A DNA stretch of 64,000 nucleotides from Turnera subulata (Eukaryota; Streptophyta; Magnoliopsida; Malpighiales; Passifloraceae). The notes below the pieces were generated by a model. It was given only the letters and a program-made list of their open reading frames with translations, was not told where the DNA came from and searched no databases. How positions within the stretch are numbered: the first letter of the stretch is position 1; every line of letters begins with the position of its first letter. Below are positions 45,150 through 56,219 of this stretch, one piece after another. The stretch spans positions 91,721 to 155,720 of the forward strand of contig JAKUCV010002558.1 in NCBI GenBank assembly GCA_028386065.3, written 5' to 3'. The translations under genes and the position numbers were made by a program.

Positions 45150-45253
45150 AAAATTCATGGCACACACTACTTGCATCTGTCATTCAAATTTGGTTTTTCC
45201 TTTCTTACGTTGTTTCGTCCTTCGTCTCAAAGGACTCATCAACGAGGGGCATC

Positions 45254-46824
45254 TGTGAACACCCAAATTTGACCCATGTATTTTTTACTAAAATTGGATT
45301 TTGAACATGTTGGAACTTAGGATTAATGAGATGATTTGGCCCTAGGAGTAAGGCACATCAAGAATTTATTTTAGTGGAAATAATACATTTTGGTGATTTG
45401 AGCCCTTGTATATTGGAATGCTAGGATTAATGAGATGATTTAATATTAGGGTAAAAATATATAATAAGGTTTATTTACACTAAAATGTATTTATTTCATT
45501 ACTTGGGCCTTTTATCTATCTTTAATCCAATTTTAATGAGATGATTTATCTTTGGGTTGAGGATGGGTTAAAGGGCCCAAGTTAATGAATCCTCCAGAGT
45601 TTGATTAGCCCATTAACACATTTCTTGCAGGTTAATTTTAGCTCTGATTTTCGTGGAAAATCAGAGTTAAATCATCATTTAATTAGATTTTGTGTTTTTG
45701 GTATGATTTTGGCTTGAATGGGTGTTAATGTGTAATCAATTAGTTATGGAATGATTTAGAGGAGTAATCATCAAGTAATGGAGTGATTCTGGGTTAATTA
45801 GGGGTTAATTATGCGGTAGGATCAAATCAGGGAGAAATTTGGGGGAATGGGGGCTGAAAAAAAGAAAGAACGCGTGAAACTGAAGGTGCCAGACGGCCAT
45901 CTCGGGAAGACCGCCAGGTCCTGGCGGACATGGGCGCCCAGAAACTGATTTTTTGCCGATTTTCATTCCTAATTCGATTCCACACGGTTTTGGCCCAGAT
46001 TTTCAGCCAAGATCTTCATCATTAAGAGGTCCACGCCCCTGCACTCACGCAGAACACTATAAATAGGACACCCCATTCACATTTCAAGAGACACACATTC
46101 TATTACACAAACACTCTTCTTAAAGCTTTGAAGCTTGGAGAAACTCTATCTCTCCAAGCTTAAGAAATAGTTCCATAGGCAAAACTATGGCAGAATTTCG
46201 TGGGTAGCATCATCCATTGAAGGCAGCAAAGGGGAAAACCAAGAAGAACTCCAAGATTGAGTTGAGGAGTGGGAGAAAATTGTGTGGGAGGCACAACCCA
46301 AACCAAGGAGCTAGAGGAGGGCTACAAGAGGTAATCCTAATCCCTTTTTGTCTGACCAATTATTTTTGAGATGTTGATGTTGATGATGATGTGATTGTTG
46401 TGATGCCATGTCAAGAACTATGTGGGCTTTGAACCCGGTCGCCGGGGTACGTAGGTGGTTTCTATTGGTGGAAACTCAAGCCCAATCTTCTTCTTCTCCC
46501 CTTTCTTTTTAATATTTAGTTATTATGTGTTTTGGTGCTCACACTTGCACACCTGCACAAGGCATACAAAATCCGCTAATTGCACAAAGTTTCTCCCCAA
46601 CATGGATGGGTGCCTTTCACCTTCCCATCCATGACGAATCCCCGGCTCCAGCATCTTTTGTTCGTTATCCAGTTGCCTAAATGGAGTCACATGAAGGGTT
46701 TTTTCCAAATTTTTGTCTCTTAATAAAATTTGGGTGACGACTCCAAAGATGTTGGATGATGGTTATGAAGAAGGTGTAAAGGAAAGGTGAATAGGCCCAA
46801 GTGATTTTGGGTCGGGTATTCACA
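45254..46824 (+). mobile_element. 3' LTR of the non-coding Tat-type element (1571 bp)
   Basis: Same ends as the 5' LTR, with TATA box CTATAAATAG intact (46057-46066) and a conserved hairpin at 45638-45670. A short purine-rich GAGGGGC (about 45244) sits just before it and may be the polypurine tract. Confidence 0.9.
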
Positions 46825-47720
46825 GCAGCAGATGACCGCCGGGAATAGCTGTCATCACTTCCTAGATTCGCCCAAATCTCCGATTTTGTTTCTAATTTCG
46901 ATCCTACGCTGTTTTGGATCAGATTTTCGGGCATAATCTTCACCATTAAGCAGGTTCATGCAACTAAACTTCCCAGAGCACTATAAATAGGGCCTCTCAC
47001 ACACATTTCAAAATATCAATCTCTCATTACACACGCATACCCACAAGCTTTGTTTACTTAGAGAAACTCTACTTCTCCAAGCCTAGAAACATTCAGCAGA
47101 AACTCTGGAGAGAATTCGTGGGAAAGCATCAAGGAAGGAGCCAAAAGGAGGAGATCAAGAGAAGACCAAGATGAGGAAGCAATTAAAGGCAATCTAAGAG
47201 CCAAGAGGGTGAATAATCCGAGTAGAGGGACCTGATACGAGCAGTCTTAGAAAACCAGTTATATATCGGGTTTTAGAAGTTGGTTTGCTATGATCTTGGG
47301 CTCTCTGGAAAGCTAAGAGGGAGGGCTACAACCTTTCTATTGAGACCAAAAGCTGAATCGGTCATTCACACTATCCAAAATCCAGTAGAAGACGACCATA
47401 GATTCTGTCCAGCAAGCGAGATAAGTGTTCTAACCCTTTTTGATTACGCACCTTGTTGATTGCTACTTGCTGGTGATTCGATGATGCTTTTGTTGATTAT
47501 GTGATGAACCCAGTCGCCGGGGTACGTAGGTGGTCTCTAGTGGTGGAGACTCAAGCCCAAATGTTTTTATTTTTCCTTTTTGTTCTGTATCTTCTTCTCC
47601 TACCCCTCCAATTTAATTTTGTGATTTTTATGTGATTAGTTTCCACACTTGCACACCTGTACGAGGCACACATAATTTCTTCAATTGCGTAAGGTTTCGA
47701 CCCAACACGGATGGGTGCCT

Positions 47721-48917
47721 ATATCCACCACTCAAGGAGTCTACCTTGAGATTTCTAACTTTCACTATACCGTGGCTTTTACGGGTTCAACCACAACTTT
47801 TTACAAGCTTTTTCCTAGGCTAAGCTCAAACCTATCACTCACCACAAACCTTCCCAGTTTGTTGATTCCCACCTTAGCAAAACTAATCCTAAGTTCCTAC
47901 TAAGATGTATTTGATCTTACAGCAAGGAATCTTCAATGAAAAAGCCTGGAAGATGTACAATTAAGCTGAATATTTTAGCCTTAAGGATAGTACTCAAACT
48001 CGGCTCTTTTGGAGAACTTCACGTATAACTTAGCAAGTACAATATCAAGACTTCGTAATAGCAGCTCTAGCTTGAGTTCTTCAGTCTTCCTTTGATTTAT
48101 AGAGGCTGGGGGAAGTAGGAGCCTCATCATCCAACAGTTAGCTGTCACTTTCTGCTACCTCGGGATTTGGCATCGTTGGCGCCAAAACGCTCCTCTTTCC
48201 ATCTTCCAGATTGTGGTCTGCACATGCTGAGCCGATACCTAGGTTTGACTCTCCTAGGTTTGACTGAATCAAAAAAAGTCGTTGAGAGAGCATTTCAGTC
48301 CTTTAAACAAAAACCTGCATAGTAGAAAGAATCGAAATAGCAGGTTTTATGCACATAGGAGTGCCTTCAACAAGTGGCCCCAAAGTTCAAGAAAGTCAGC
48401 ACATGCTTAGTAGACTCCTTGGTTTGATGATCCTAGGTTGGACAGATTCAAATTAATCCGTTATGAGACCTACCCAGAACTTTAATCAAATATTTTTTGA
48501 GTCAAAAGGAGCTAGATATCAGGTTTATATAATAAGGGATTAACTCCAACAAGTGTCTCAAAATTCTAAGAAAATCATGAGTGTGGGAGCTACTCCAACA
48601 CGTGTCTCCATGTTTTAAGAAAATCGAGGTCAAATTGGGTGGTCTGTAGCCACTGAAAGCGTCATCTCAAGCATACTAACCCAACAAGCCTACTCGAATA
48701 ACTCTCACACATATCCCATTAACTTCAATCCCCAAAAATCTAATATCAGTATTTTATTTAGGGGTTTGGGAGGTGGATTAAAATAATCATAACGATAGTT
48801 TGTCATAATCAAAATCAATTAAATCCATGGTTAGGTAACTAAGATAAATCACCAATTCACAATAATTGGATGATTAATTAAGCACTAATTGCATATGCTA
48901 TTTACCTTAACCCAACA
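47721..48917 (-). mobile_element. 3' LTR of a minus-strand SIRE-like copia element, left end truncated
   Basis: On the minus strand it starts TGTTGGGTTAAGG at 48917, preceded by the polypurine tract AAAAAGGGAGAGAA (48918-48931). The stretch 47721-47988 matches 50565-50830 (shared CACTATACCGTGGCTTTTAC). Its far end (50364-50565 equivalent) is missing at the junction with the Tat LTR. Confidence 0.8.
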
Positions 48918-50363
48918 TTCTCTCCCTTTTTTATGATGACAAACACTTATGAAAAACAAAAAGGATTTAGAATTAAAAACGGATAAAGCTTAAGCTCCCC
49001 CTCAATCCATAAATCATCCCCATAATCTATTCTCCCCCCATTATAATTTTTTTTTTAAAAAAAGCACTATCATCAGAGGAACAGAGATAAATTAGAGCAA
49101 TAATCAATAATTAATCAATTAATATCACTAAGCATAATCATCCATAGTATAAGCATAACTTGATATCAAAATAATCATTCATCATTATATGTTTTTCACA
49201 CACTCTCCTTTTCTCCCCCTCTTCGCATCACCAAAATATGCACAAGGGAGGAAAAGATCATAATCCTACAGAAAGATCAACCAATATGCCGCAAAAAAAT
49301 AATAGAACATCATAGATATAAAAACCAAAGTAGTTCCACAGATACCAAAACGATCTGGCATCAGCAAACAACCATAATATTCAGAATATTCAAAATAACC
49401 AAACTAGAGCATAAACCAAATTGAAACGTTAAGCAAGCAACGTTTAGAAATGAAAATGCATGAACATAAGCAGGGCATTAGATCTAAAGGAAGGTCACTC
49501 AGTGGTCTCATCATCATCATCAGCCTTATCGAAGGATGAATCAGAGGCAAAAAAACCTATTCGGTTTTGGTGCAAAGTGCTTCACCAACAGGTTCAGTTG
49601 TGCTTTTTGCATCTCCATAACTTTTGCAATCATTCTCTTGACTTCCGGTACATCATCCCTAACATCTTTTAGCTCAACTGCTTGTGCCTCCACCCTCGCA
49701 TCTTTGGATGAACGCCCCTGCTTGTTTTTCTTGATGCGCATGTGGGACAAGGTGGCAGTGTATATGGCCTCTGATCTGATAGAAAGGTGAGCATTGGTTG
49801 GCACCACGTTTGCACTTTGAGCAATGAGGGTGGTCAGATTTCCATATGCTCTTACTGAATATTTCCGCATATGATGGAACATGGTGTAGGCATAGTCAAC
49901 CGGGCTATTTTTGAGGAGACACTCGAGAAGCCACACATCATATGTCTTCAGATTAGTTTGATGGCCATGACGAGGAATAAGAACTCGGGTAATAAAGTAA
50001 AGTAGGATGCGATGGTTGGGGGATAAGTCCTCATACTTTCCCGCCTTGCTAGCTTTGCCAAACAACAACCTTCTTTGCTCTGGAACACTAGGAGTGTGAG
50101 GAATTAGAGTAGTAACTCCTGAAGCAATGTTATAGTATTTCACTCTTACGGCTTTCCCTTTGTGGAGGTGGAGTAGATTTCTGATGAGTTCGACATCGAC
50201 TGTAGATCTATATACTGTATCTATAGATCTATATACTATATAAAAGCATCAAGAAAAGTCGGCAAATTAACCCAATTAACTTTCATTAATGAAAATTAAC
50301 CTAATTATCCTTCAATAATTAATTATAAGACGACATGCCACACAACAATGAATGACATGTAAT
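48918..50363 (-). mobile_element. Internal region of the minus-strand SIRE-like element
   Basis: Only one sizeable ORF (49541-50143) survives between the LTRs. 1446 bp is far too short for copia gag-pol, so this is a deleted or non-autonomous form. 48960-49500 holds AT-rich non-coding sequence. Confidence 0.7.
49541..50143 (-). CDS. Retrotransposon-associated protein, 'putative plant transposon protein'-like
   Basis: 200 codons on the minus strand. It shows LSPNHRILLYFITRVLIPRH followed by YDVWLLECLLKN and PVDYAYTMFHHMRK, then PYG-like AYGNLTTLIAQSANV. This layout resembles the plant-retroelement-associated 'putative plant transposon protein' family, whose role is unknown. The C-terminal third is charged and could form a coiled coil (EVKRMIAKVMEMQKAQLNLL). 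It starts at MKYYNIASG; the true start might be further upstream, since the fragment lacks the N-terminal part usual for these proteins. It lies between the two LTRs of the SIRE-like element and is probably part of it, not a host gene. Confidence 0.6.
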   Translation of the reverse strand: MKYYNIASGVTTLIPHTPSVPEQRRLLFGKASKAGKYEDLSPNHRILLYFITRVLIPRHGHQTNLKTYDVWLLECLLKNSPVDYAYTMFHHMRKYSVRAYGNLTTLIAQSANVVPTNAHLSIRSEAIYTATLSHMRIKKNKQGRSSKDARVEAQAVELKDVRDDVPEVKRMIAKVMEMQKAQLNLLVKHFAPKPNRFFCL

Positions 50364-50832
50364 TGTAGGCCCAGTATGGCTAAGAGGGGGTGAATTAGCC
50401 CCTTTTTTGATTAATCTCTGATTTTGCACAGTTGATGTCAAATCCTTTTTAGACTCGGATCTGGACATTATGAATACTAACACACACACACTAATACACA
50501 CTTAAGTGAGAAGGGTTAGAGAGATTTGCACAACGATTTAGAGTGGTTCGCCACTAAGGACTATCTACACTACTCAAGGAGTCCACCTTGAGATTTCTAA
50601 CCTTCACTATACCGTGGCTTTTACGGGTTCAACCACAACTTTTTACAAGCTTTTTCCTAGGCTAAGCTCAAACCTATCACTCACCATAAACCTCTCCAGT
50701 TTGTTGATTCCCACCTTAACAGAACTAATCCCAAGTCCCCACTAAGATGTATTTGATCTAACAGCAAAGAATCTTCATTGACAAAGTTAAGAAGATGTAC
50801 AATTAAGGTCAATAATTTAGCCTTAAGGATAG
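50364..50832 (-). mobile_element. 5' LTR fragment of the SIRE-like element, cut by a Tat LTR
   Basis: Begins in plus orientation TGTAGGCCCAG (50364) and includes the 'TAAGAGGGGGTGAATTAGCC' (about 50381) block typical of SIRE-like LTR ends. It runs to 50832, where TGTGAACACCC starts. Confidence 0.7.
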
Positions 50833-52615
50833 TGTGAACACCCAAATTTGACCCACAAATATTCTCTTAATTTAGATTTTGTATATGTCCAAACCATAAG
50901 ATTAATGAGAAGAATTAGTCTTTGGTTAAAATATATTTAGAATTTATTTTAATAGAATTAGCATATTTTATAATCCAAACCTCTGTATGTGTGTGAGCCT
51001 TGTGAATTAATGAGATGATTTAATCTTAGTTTAAAATATATTTCAGGTTTGATTTTAGTAGAATATGTTGTTTTATTTACTTGGGCTTTTTATTTGTTTT
51101 AGCCCAATTATATTGAGATGATTTATTTTTGGGTTAGGAATGGATTTAGAGGCCTAGCTTAATAAAATATAGACCCTCCAGAGTTAATTGGCCCATAAAC
51201 ACATTATTTGCAGCTTAATTTTAGCTCTGATTTTCGTGGAAAATCAGAATTAAAAATTATCCTTTTTATGGTATATGTGTTTTTGGTAAGAAAGTGTATA
51301 GAAAATGAGTTAATAGGGTATTTAATGCTAATTGGAAAGTCTAATAGGAGTGGTCATCAAGTTAGGAGTGTTTCCTGATCAGAAAATCTATTAATTAGGC
51401 GCGGAAATCAAGCAAGATCAGAATTAATGAGAATTGGGATCTAAAAAAGGAAAGAATGCGTGAATAGTAAAGGGCGGTCATCGCCCGACGGTAATATACA
51501 TGCTGGCGGTCATGGCGACAAGAACGCTCGCGCTTGGCGGTCAACTAACTCGGTTTTGCCTTTTTTGGAGATTTTGGCTCATTAATTCGATTCTGCATAT
51601 TTTATGGTTAATTATTCAGAAAGATTTCAGCTAATTATTAGGTCCACGACATATGCACTCCCTAAACACTATAAATAAAGCCCCCTATTCACACTTGGAG
51701 GACACAAATTGAGAGCATAGAATATACTCCCATAAGCTTGAAAGCTTGGAGAAACTCTACTTCTCTAAGCTTAGAAACACTTTTAAGGTTGAAATTCTGG
51801 AGGAATTTCGTGAAGAAGAGCATCAAGAAGCAACCAGCAAGAGGAGATCAAGAGGGAAAAGCAATCAAAAGTAATTCGGAAGCCAAGAAGGTGGTGAACC
51901 CGAGTTGGGGTTCCTGTTGCGAGTAGTCCCAAAAAATAATTCATATCTAGAGTTCTAGAAGTGAAATTGCTGCGATCTTGGACTCCCTGGAAAGCTAAGA
52001 GGGAGATCTAAAACGTTTTTGTTGAGCCCAGAAGCTGAATTGGCCGTTTTCATTGTCTAAAATCCAGTATAAGACGATCCATAGATTCTGTCCAACAACC
52101 AAGACAAGTACTCTAAATACTTTTTGATTGTGAATCTTATTGATTGCTATTGATTTGATGATTTGATGTTGTTGATGATGCTTTTTTTTATGATGTAAGT
52201 GTTTTTATGATACCATATGAGAACTACGTGGGCTTTGAACTCGGTTGTCGGGGTATGTAGGTGGTTTCTAGTGGTGGAGACTCAAGCCCAATTATTTTTA
52301 TTTTCCTTTTTGTTTCAGTTTATTTTTGTTTGTTGCATGTGATTTGTTTCCATACAACACACATTTTCACAAGGTATACAATTATTTTTCCATTGCACAA
52401 GTTTCACCCCCAACACAGGTGGCTGCCTAACACCTTCCCACCCGTGACGAACCCCCGGGTCCAGCATCTTTGGTTCACTAGTCGGTTGCCTTAAATGGAG
52501 TCACTGTTGCTTAAGAATGATTTTTTCTTGAATTTTTCCCTATAATAAAATTAGGGTGGCGAATCCAAAGACGTTCGATGACGGTTATAAAGAAGGAGTA
52601 AAGGAATAGGTGAGG
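50833..52615 (+). mobile_element. Tat/Ogre-like LTR, 3' end truncated
   Basis: Starts TGTGAACACCCAAATTTGAC, carries the conserved hairpin (51221-51253), a TATA box (CTATAAATAA, 51669-51678), the 'GAACTACGTGGGCTTTGAAC' (about 52221) block and the pre-end block AAAATTAGGGTGGCGAATCC (52548). It breaks off at GGTGAGGAGG, about 40 bp before the expected GGGTATTCACA. It resembles the outer LTR (38286-47720) more than the inner element, sharing the 'CTGGAAAGCTAAGAGGGAG' block (47309, 51987). Confidence 0.85.
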
Positions 52616-52621
52616 AGGTTA

Positions 52622-52978
52622 AAATAAGAATCAGGAAACGAGTTCCGAACGAGAAGTTATGGCCATTTACGACATTACAGTAGTTTCCCTAGGGGTTGTA
52701 AACGAGTTTTTTTCCGACTAAATCGCATATATAGGGTCCGTACTATTTCAAAAGTATCGTTTGGGGGTCTACACTATTTCTTGTCCATTTTACGGGTCTG
52801 TTCTCTTATTTTTTATTCCTTTTAGGGGTCTCGGGCAGCCCCGCTGGTGACGTGGACTGCTCGAGACCCTTAAAAGGGACGAAAAATAAGAGTATAGACC
52901 CGTAAAAGGGACAAAAAATAGTGCAGACCTCCAAACGATACTTTTGAAATAGTACAGACCCTATCTATGCGATTTATC
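52622..52978. mobile_element. Fragment of the composite Mutator-like element, inverted
   Basis: 52622-52720 is the inverse of the spacer at about 29578-29680 (for example GAACGAGAAGTTATGGCCAT). 52720-52978 is an uninterrupted copy of the palindromic block found at 27366-27598 and 29993-30187. It shows what that block looks like without the nested insertion. Confidence 0.8.
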
Positions 52979-52995
52979 CATCACCGCGTAAATCA

Positions 52996-54827
52996 GCATA
53001 AGCACACATGTAGTGCCCCATTTTTGTTGTACATGACTTATGTAAACATAAAGCTGGTTGTTGTCAGTATAATTACGTATCTTGTTCTATGATGCTTATG
53101 TTGATGTTTGCTGCGCGGTAATCATTTTTACCCGTCGGACTAGCTTCCGCCCATCATATGATGTAGGCCTTTGGGTGCCCTGTGGCATGCAAAGTGATGC
53201 TCAAGGCACCTGGCCAGTCACGTATTGAGGTGGCGTGACACCCATCTCGACCCGGCATGACACGACACGACATGATTATTAATGGGCTGGGTCGGGTTGA
53301 GAAATCAAAACCTGTCTACTTGTTCAACCTGATATGAACCCAACATAACAACAAAAATTGCCAGGTCTAATAGTGGTGGAAGCTGGAAATTGCAGAGGCG
53401 TGACGGCCTGGGCAACAGGTGGTTCTAATCTTACCTTATCGGCCCCTTGCTAGCAATGGCAATGAAAAATTTGTTACATGGAAGTCTAACAGTTTCTTTT
53501 GACATGCTTCACTGTGCAGTGTATGTGGTTTGTATTTGAAATGCTGAATTTTATTTGGTTGAGATGGGAGGGGATAGTGATCAAAGTTCTAATTAATTGT
53601 TCAAACCTCTGTTGGGTTCCATTTTCTGTTGCACCCCACCAGGCAGATGTTCCCACTGTGTAGTTTGACTGCTATCTTAAATTATCGAATAAGTCTCTCA
53701 TAGCATTACTCCAGACCAAATAAAACGAATAAAGAAATTTCTAAGTTAGGCAGCATTTCATTTTTTTCCATGGCGGATTAAGAAATTTCTAAGTTTGGGA
53801 CTTTTAGCTTCAATGTCTCCATAGTGCCCGCCAACTTTAGTTGTTAGCTATCGCCGTCATTCTCCATGTGTCCATTGAAAATTTGGAGAGGATACTGACT
53901 TAGCTTGAGTAGACATGTATTGAGTTGCAGAGTTCAAGCAAACGTGCAACAGACAGGTTGTTAGGATAGTGATAGAGATTTATATTGGTGATAATTATGT
54001 AAGTCATGTAAATCACTGCTTGTACACATCCTATAAGAGAGCATATTATAAATAAAACCAGAAGAAGGCTTGTAAAAGATATTGAGCCCTTTCACATCTT
54101 TGTGTTTATCTTACACTTTTAGGCATAGTTACCATAACCAGAGGCCTTGCTGGTTCAACCGGTCGGACCATAACCCTGAAGCTAAATATTTTACTTAGTT
54201 TGATTGGGTTCGCAACTGCTCGATAAAAAGAAAAAGCCTAATTTTAAAAACAATTTAATTTCAATTTTGAACTGCACAAATTGAGTTAATTTAAAACTCA
54301 ATTGGGCCAAATTAAAACTTAAGTGCCTCATTCCGAAATGAAAAAAGATATAAGGAAAAAAAATTGGTTTCTTTTGCCTATATATTGAAGATGGCAGAAT
54401 CACTTAAATGCTTAATGTCATCCTTCGGTTCTTTCACTTGTTAAAGTAAATATAGCCATGGATCATTTGGGCTAGTGATAAGAGTACATATAGCTATTTC
54501 ATTTTTGCTACAATATTTCTGTCATTTGCATGTTTGGTCTAATTCACGATTTCGATTGGTTCAGTTTTTTATTTTGTAAAATTAATTACAATGACAACTG
54601 ATGATAATAGTAGAAAGTCAAAGGATTTGAATTTTTTTTTGGTTTTACTAACAGTTATTGCTTTTACTAATTGCTTTTTTTTATTGCTCAAAAGAAACTG
54701 CCAACAAGCCCATCACAACTCATAGTTTTATTCATTCATCACAATTCATCGTGATTATACCATTGTTAGGAATTAGATAAATTTAGTCAATGTTAATAAT
54801 TCAAAAGAACATCTTTTTTACACACAT
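52996..54827. repeat. Segmental duplication, copy 2 (SDR upstream region)
   Basis: Direct copy of 30362-32208 with only scattered differences, including a few 1-15 bp indels. It includes the chromovirus LTR tail (ending GGCGTGACA at about 53240) and continues to ACACACAT, where copy 1 goes on to the SDR promoter but copy 2 enters a copia LTR. Confidence 0.92.
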
Positions 54828-55117
54828 TGTTGTAAAATAGTGAGTCCACCCATAAGGGGTGCTCATATAAGCCACCACAAGGGGAGACTGATATTCGGTT
54901 GGTTAGACATTATACACGTTAGTTGGGTAAACACACAACCTGGATACACTGCAATAGGGTTTAGACCGTGAAAACTTGGAGGCCGATCCGACACACTGTG
55001 ACGGTCTCTACCGACCAGTAATCCAAGCTGTGGCTCCCGATCCTGACAACGCTTCCGCTTCACTCCTGCAGATAAGTGTTCTTATCTATTCTATATATTT
55101 GTCTATAGAATCCTTCA
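54828..55117 (+). mobile_element. 5' LTR of a plus-strand copia element (290 bp)
   Basis: Begins TGTTGTAAAATAGTG exactly at the end of the duplicated segment and ends CCTTCA, followed by the primer site TTGGTAGCGGAGCC (55118-55131). Left flank CACAT is the presumed target duplication; the other LTR is beyond the window or lost. Confidence 0.7.
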
Positions 55118-55479
55118 TTGGTAGCGGAGCCTTAGGCTCGTTTTCTGATTGATTTTATTGATTTTGTGTAAATCTAAAATCATGGTCTAATGGATTAGGT
55201 ATTTGTTATTTATCGGAATTGATTTGTTCAATTCATTCCATCATTCGTTTCTATAATTGATTACTAATCAGTTTGATATGTTCAATCGATTAATACATGA
55301 TTGTGTTTCCAACGAAATATATATGTCGATGGATTGGTTTTGTTTTGATTAATATGAGTATGATTGTATGATTGTTAATCGACAAAAAAATAATAACTGT
55401 GTGATTGTATTACTGGTGAGTACTGGATTCGAGTTTTTCTTGTTGGAAAACATGGAACTGAAACCCGATACCTATCTAG

Positions 55480-55990
55480 TCACGCTGCACACGGTAGCGG
55501 GCCGGACAAGGGAGGCATGCACGCACCACTGAGCTATTCACAGTGGGTGCTCCATGGCGGCGCGTTGCCTGAGCTGCAGATGGCGGCTCACGGAGGCACT
55601 GGCGGATCGACGGACGAGTGGTCGAACGCATCTCCTCAGTGGTGGCGATCGAGCGGCTCGAGGAGCGAGGCAGGGGCGGATTGGCTGCGTTCGTTGTCGT
55701 CGCGCTGCCCCGGCATACGCACGTCCTCGTCGATCCGGCGACATACGGTTGCTGGCGAGGGCGGCGAGGGAGTGACCGGCAGAATTCGACGTCGCTACCT
55801 CTGTTTCGTCGTGGCACCAGAAGCTCCTCCACCCGCTTGCGTTTCATGGATGCGGCGGCGGGCCGTGGTTCTCTCAACCGATTTGCTTCATCCTTTCAAG
55901 GCTGCGGCGGCAGTCCCGATTGTCGTTGTGGCGGCGGCTGTGGCTGGCTGCTGCTCGGTTAGTGCCTAGAGCGGCGGCTGCGTGTGTTGG
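55480..55990. other. GC-rich island of unknown origin
   Basis: About 500 bp rich in GGCGG, CGGCG and CGTCG, open in several frames on both strands (150, 114 and 133 codons), with no recognisable domain. The surroundings are AT-rich. The openness in every frame reflects composition. It could be a captured exon or a CpG-rich leader. Confidence 0.4.
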
Positions 55991-56219
55991 AGAAAATGAT
56001 GCCTAGGGCATCCTTCTCGAATCGTACGATTGAGATTGATCCGATCGTGTGGCTGTGAGCCACATAAAAAAAAAAGGAGAGTGTCAGCAGGGCGAACCGG
56101 ACTTGGGCTGCTAAGCCATATGGGCTTGTGCATGTATTTGGACTTGGTGCAATTCATTGGGCTTTAGTGGTATCAACTGGGTTGGACAAATTTAATGGAC
56201 ACAAAGCCTATTATGATTA

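Larger units (their letters stand above)
38948..46824 (+). mobile_element. Complete non-coding Tat/Ogre-like LTR element (7877 bp)
   Basis: 5' LTR 38948-40612, primer site 40615-40632, internal region without recognisable gag or pol, hairpin-repeat array 43585-45149, and 3' LTR 45254-46824. Target duplication GCAGC at 38943-38947 and 46825-46829 is perfect. The primer site matches the tRNA-Arg-like type used by Tat/Ogre elements. It must have relied on proteins of an autonomous relative. It contains a segment (41600-42660) shared with the Athila-like element at 18960-20060. Confidence 0.9.
38286..47720 (+). mobile_element. Outer Tat/Ogre-like LTR, split by a complete element of the same family
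   Basis: Left segment 38286-38947 starts TGTGAACACCCAAATTTGAC; right segment 46825-47720 continues it (GATGACCGCCGG..., TATA box at 46981, 'GGGGTACGTAGGTGG' block at 47519). The final 280 or so bases, including GGGTATTCACA, are missing: at about 47720 sequence switches to a minus-strand copia LTR. The inserted element is 38948-46824. Confidence 0.85.

Noticed and set aside
55517..55969. 150-codon GC-rich ORF
   Set aside because: Several overlapping frames on both strands are equally open, as expected from GC content; no domain recognised.
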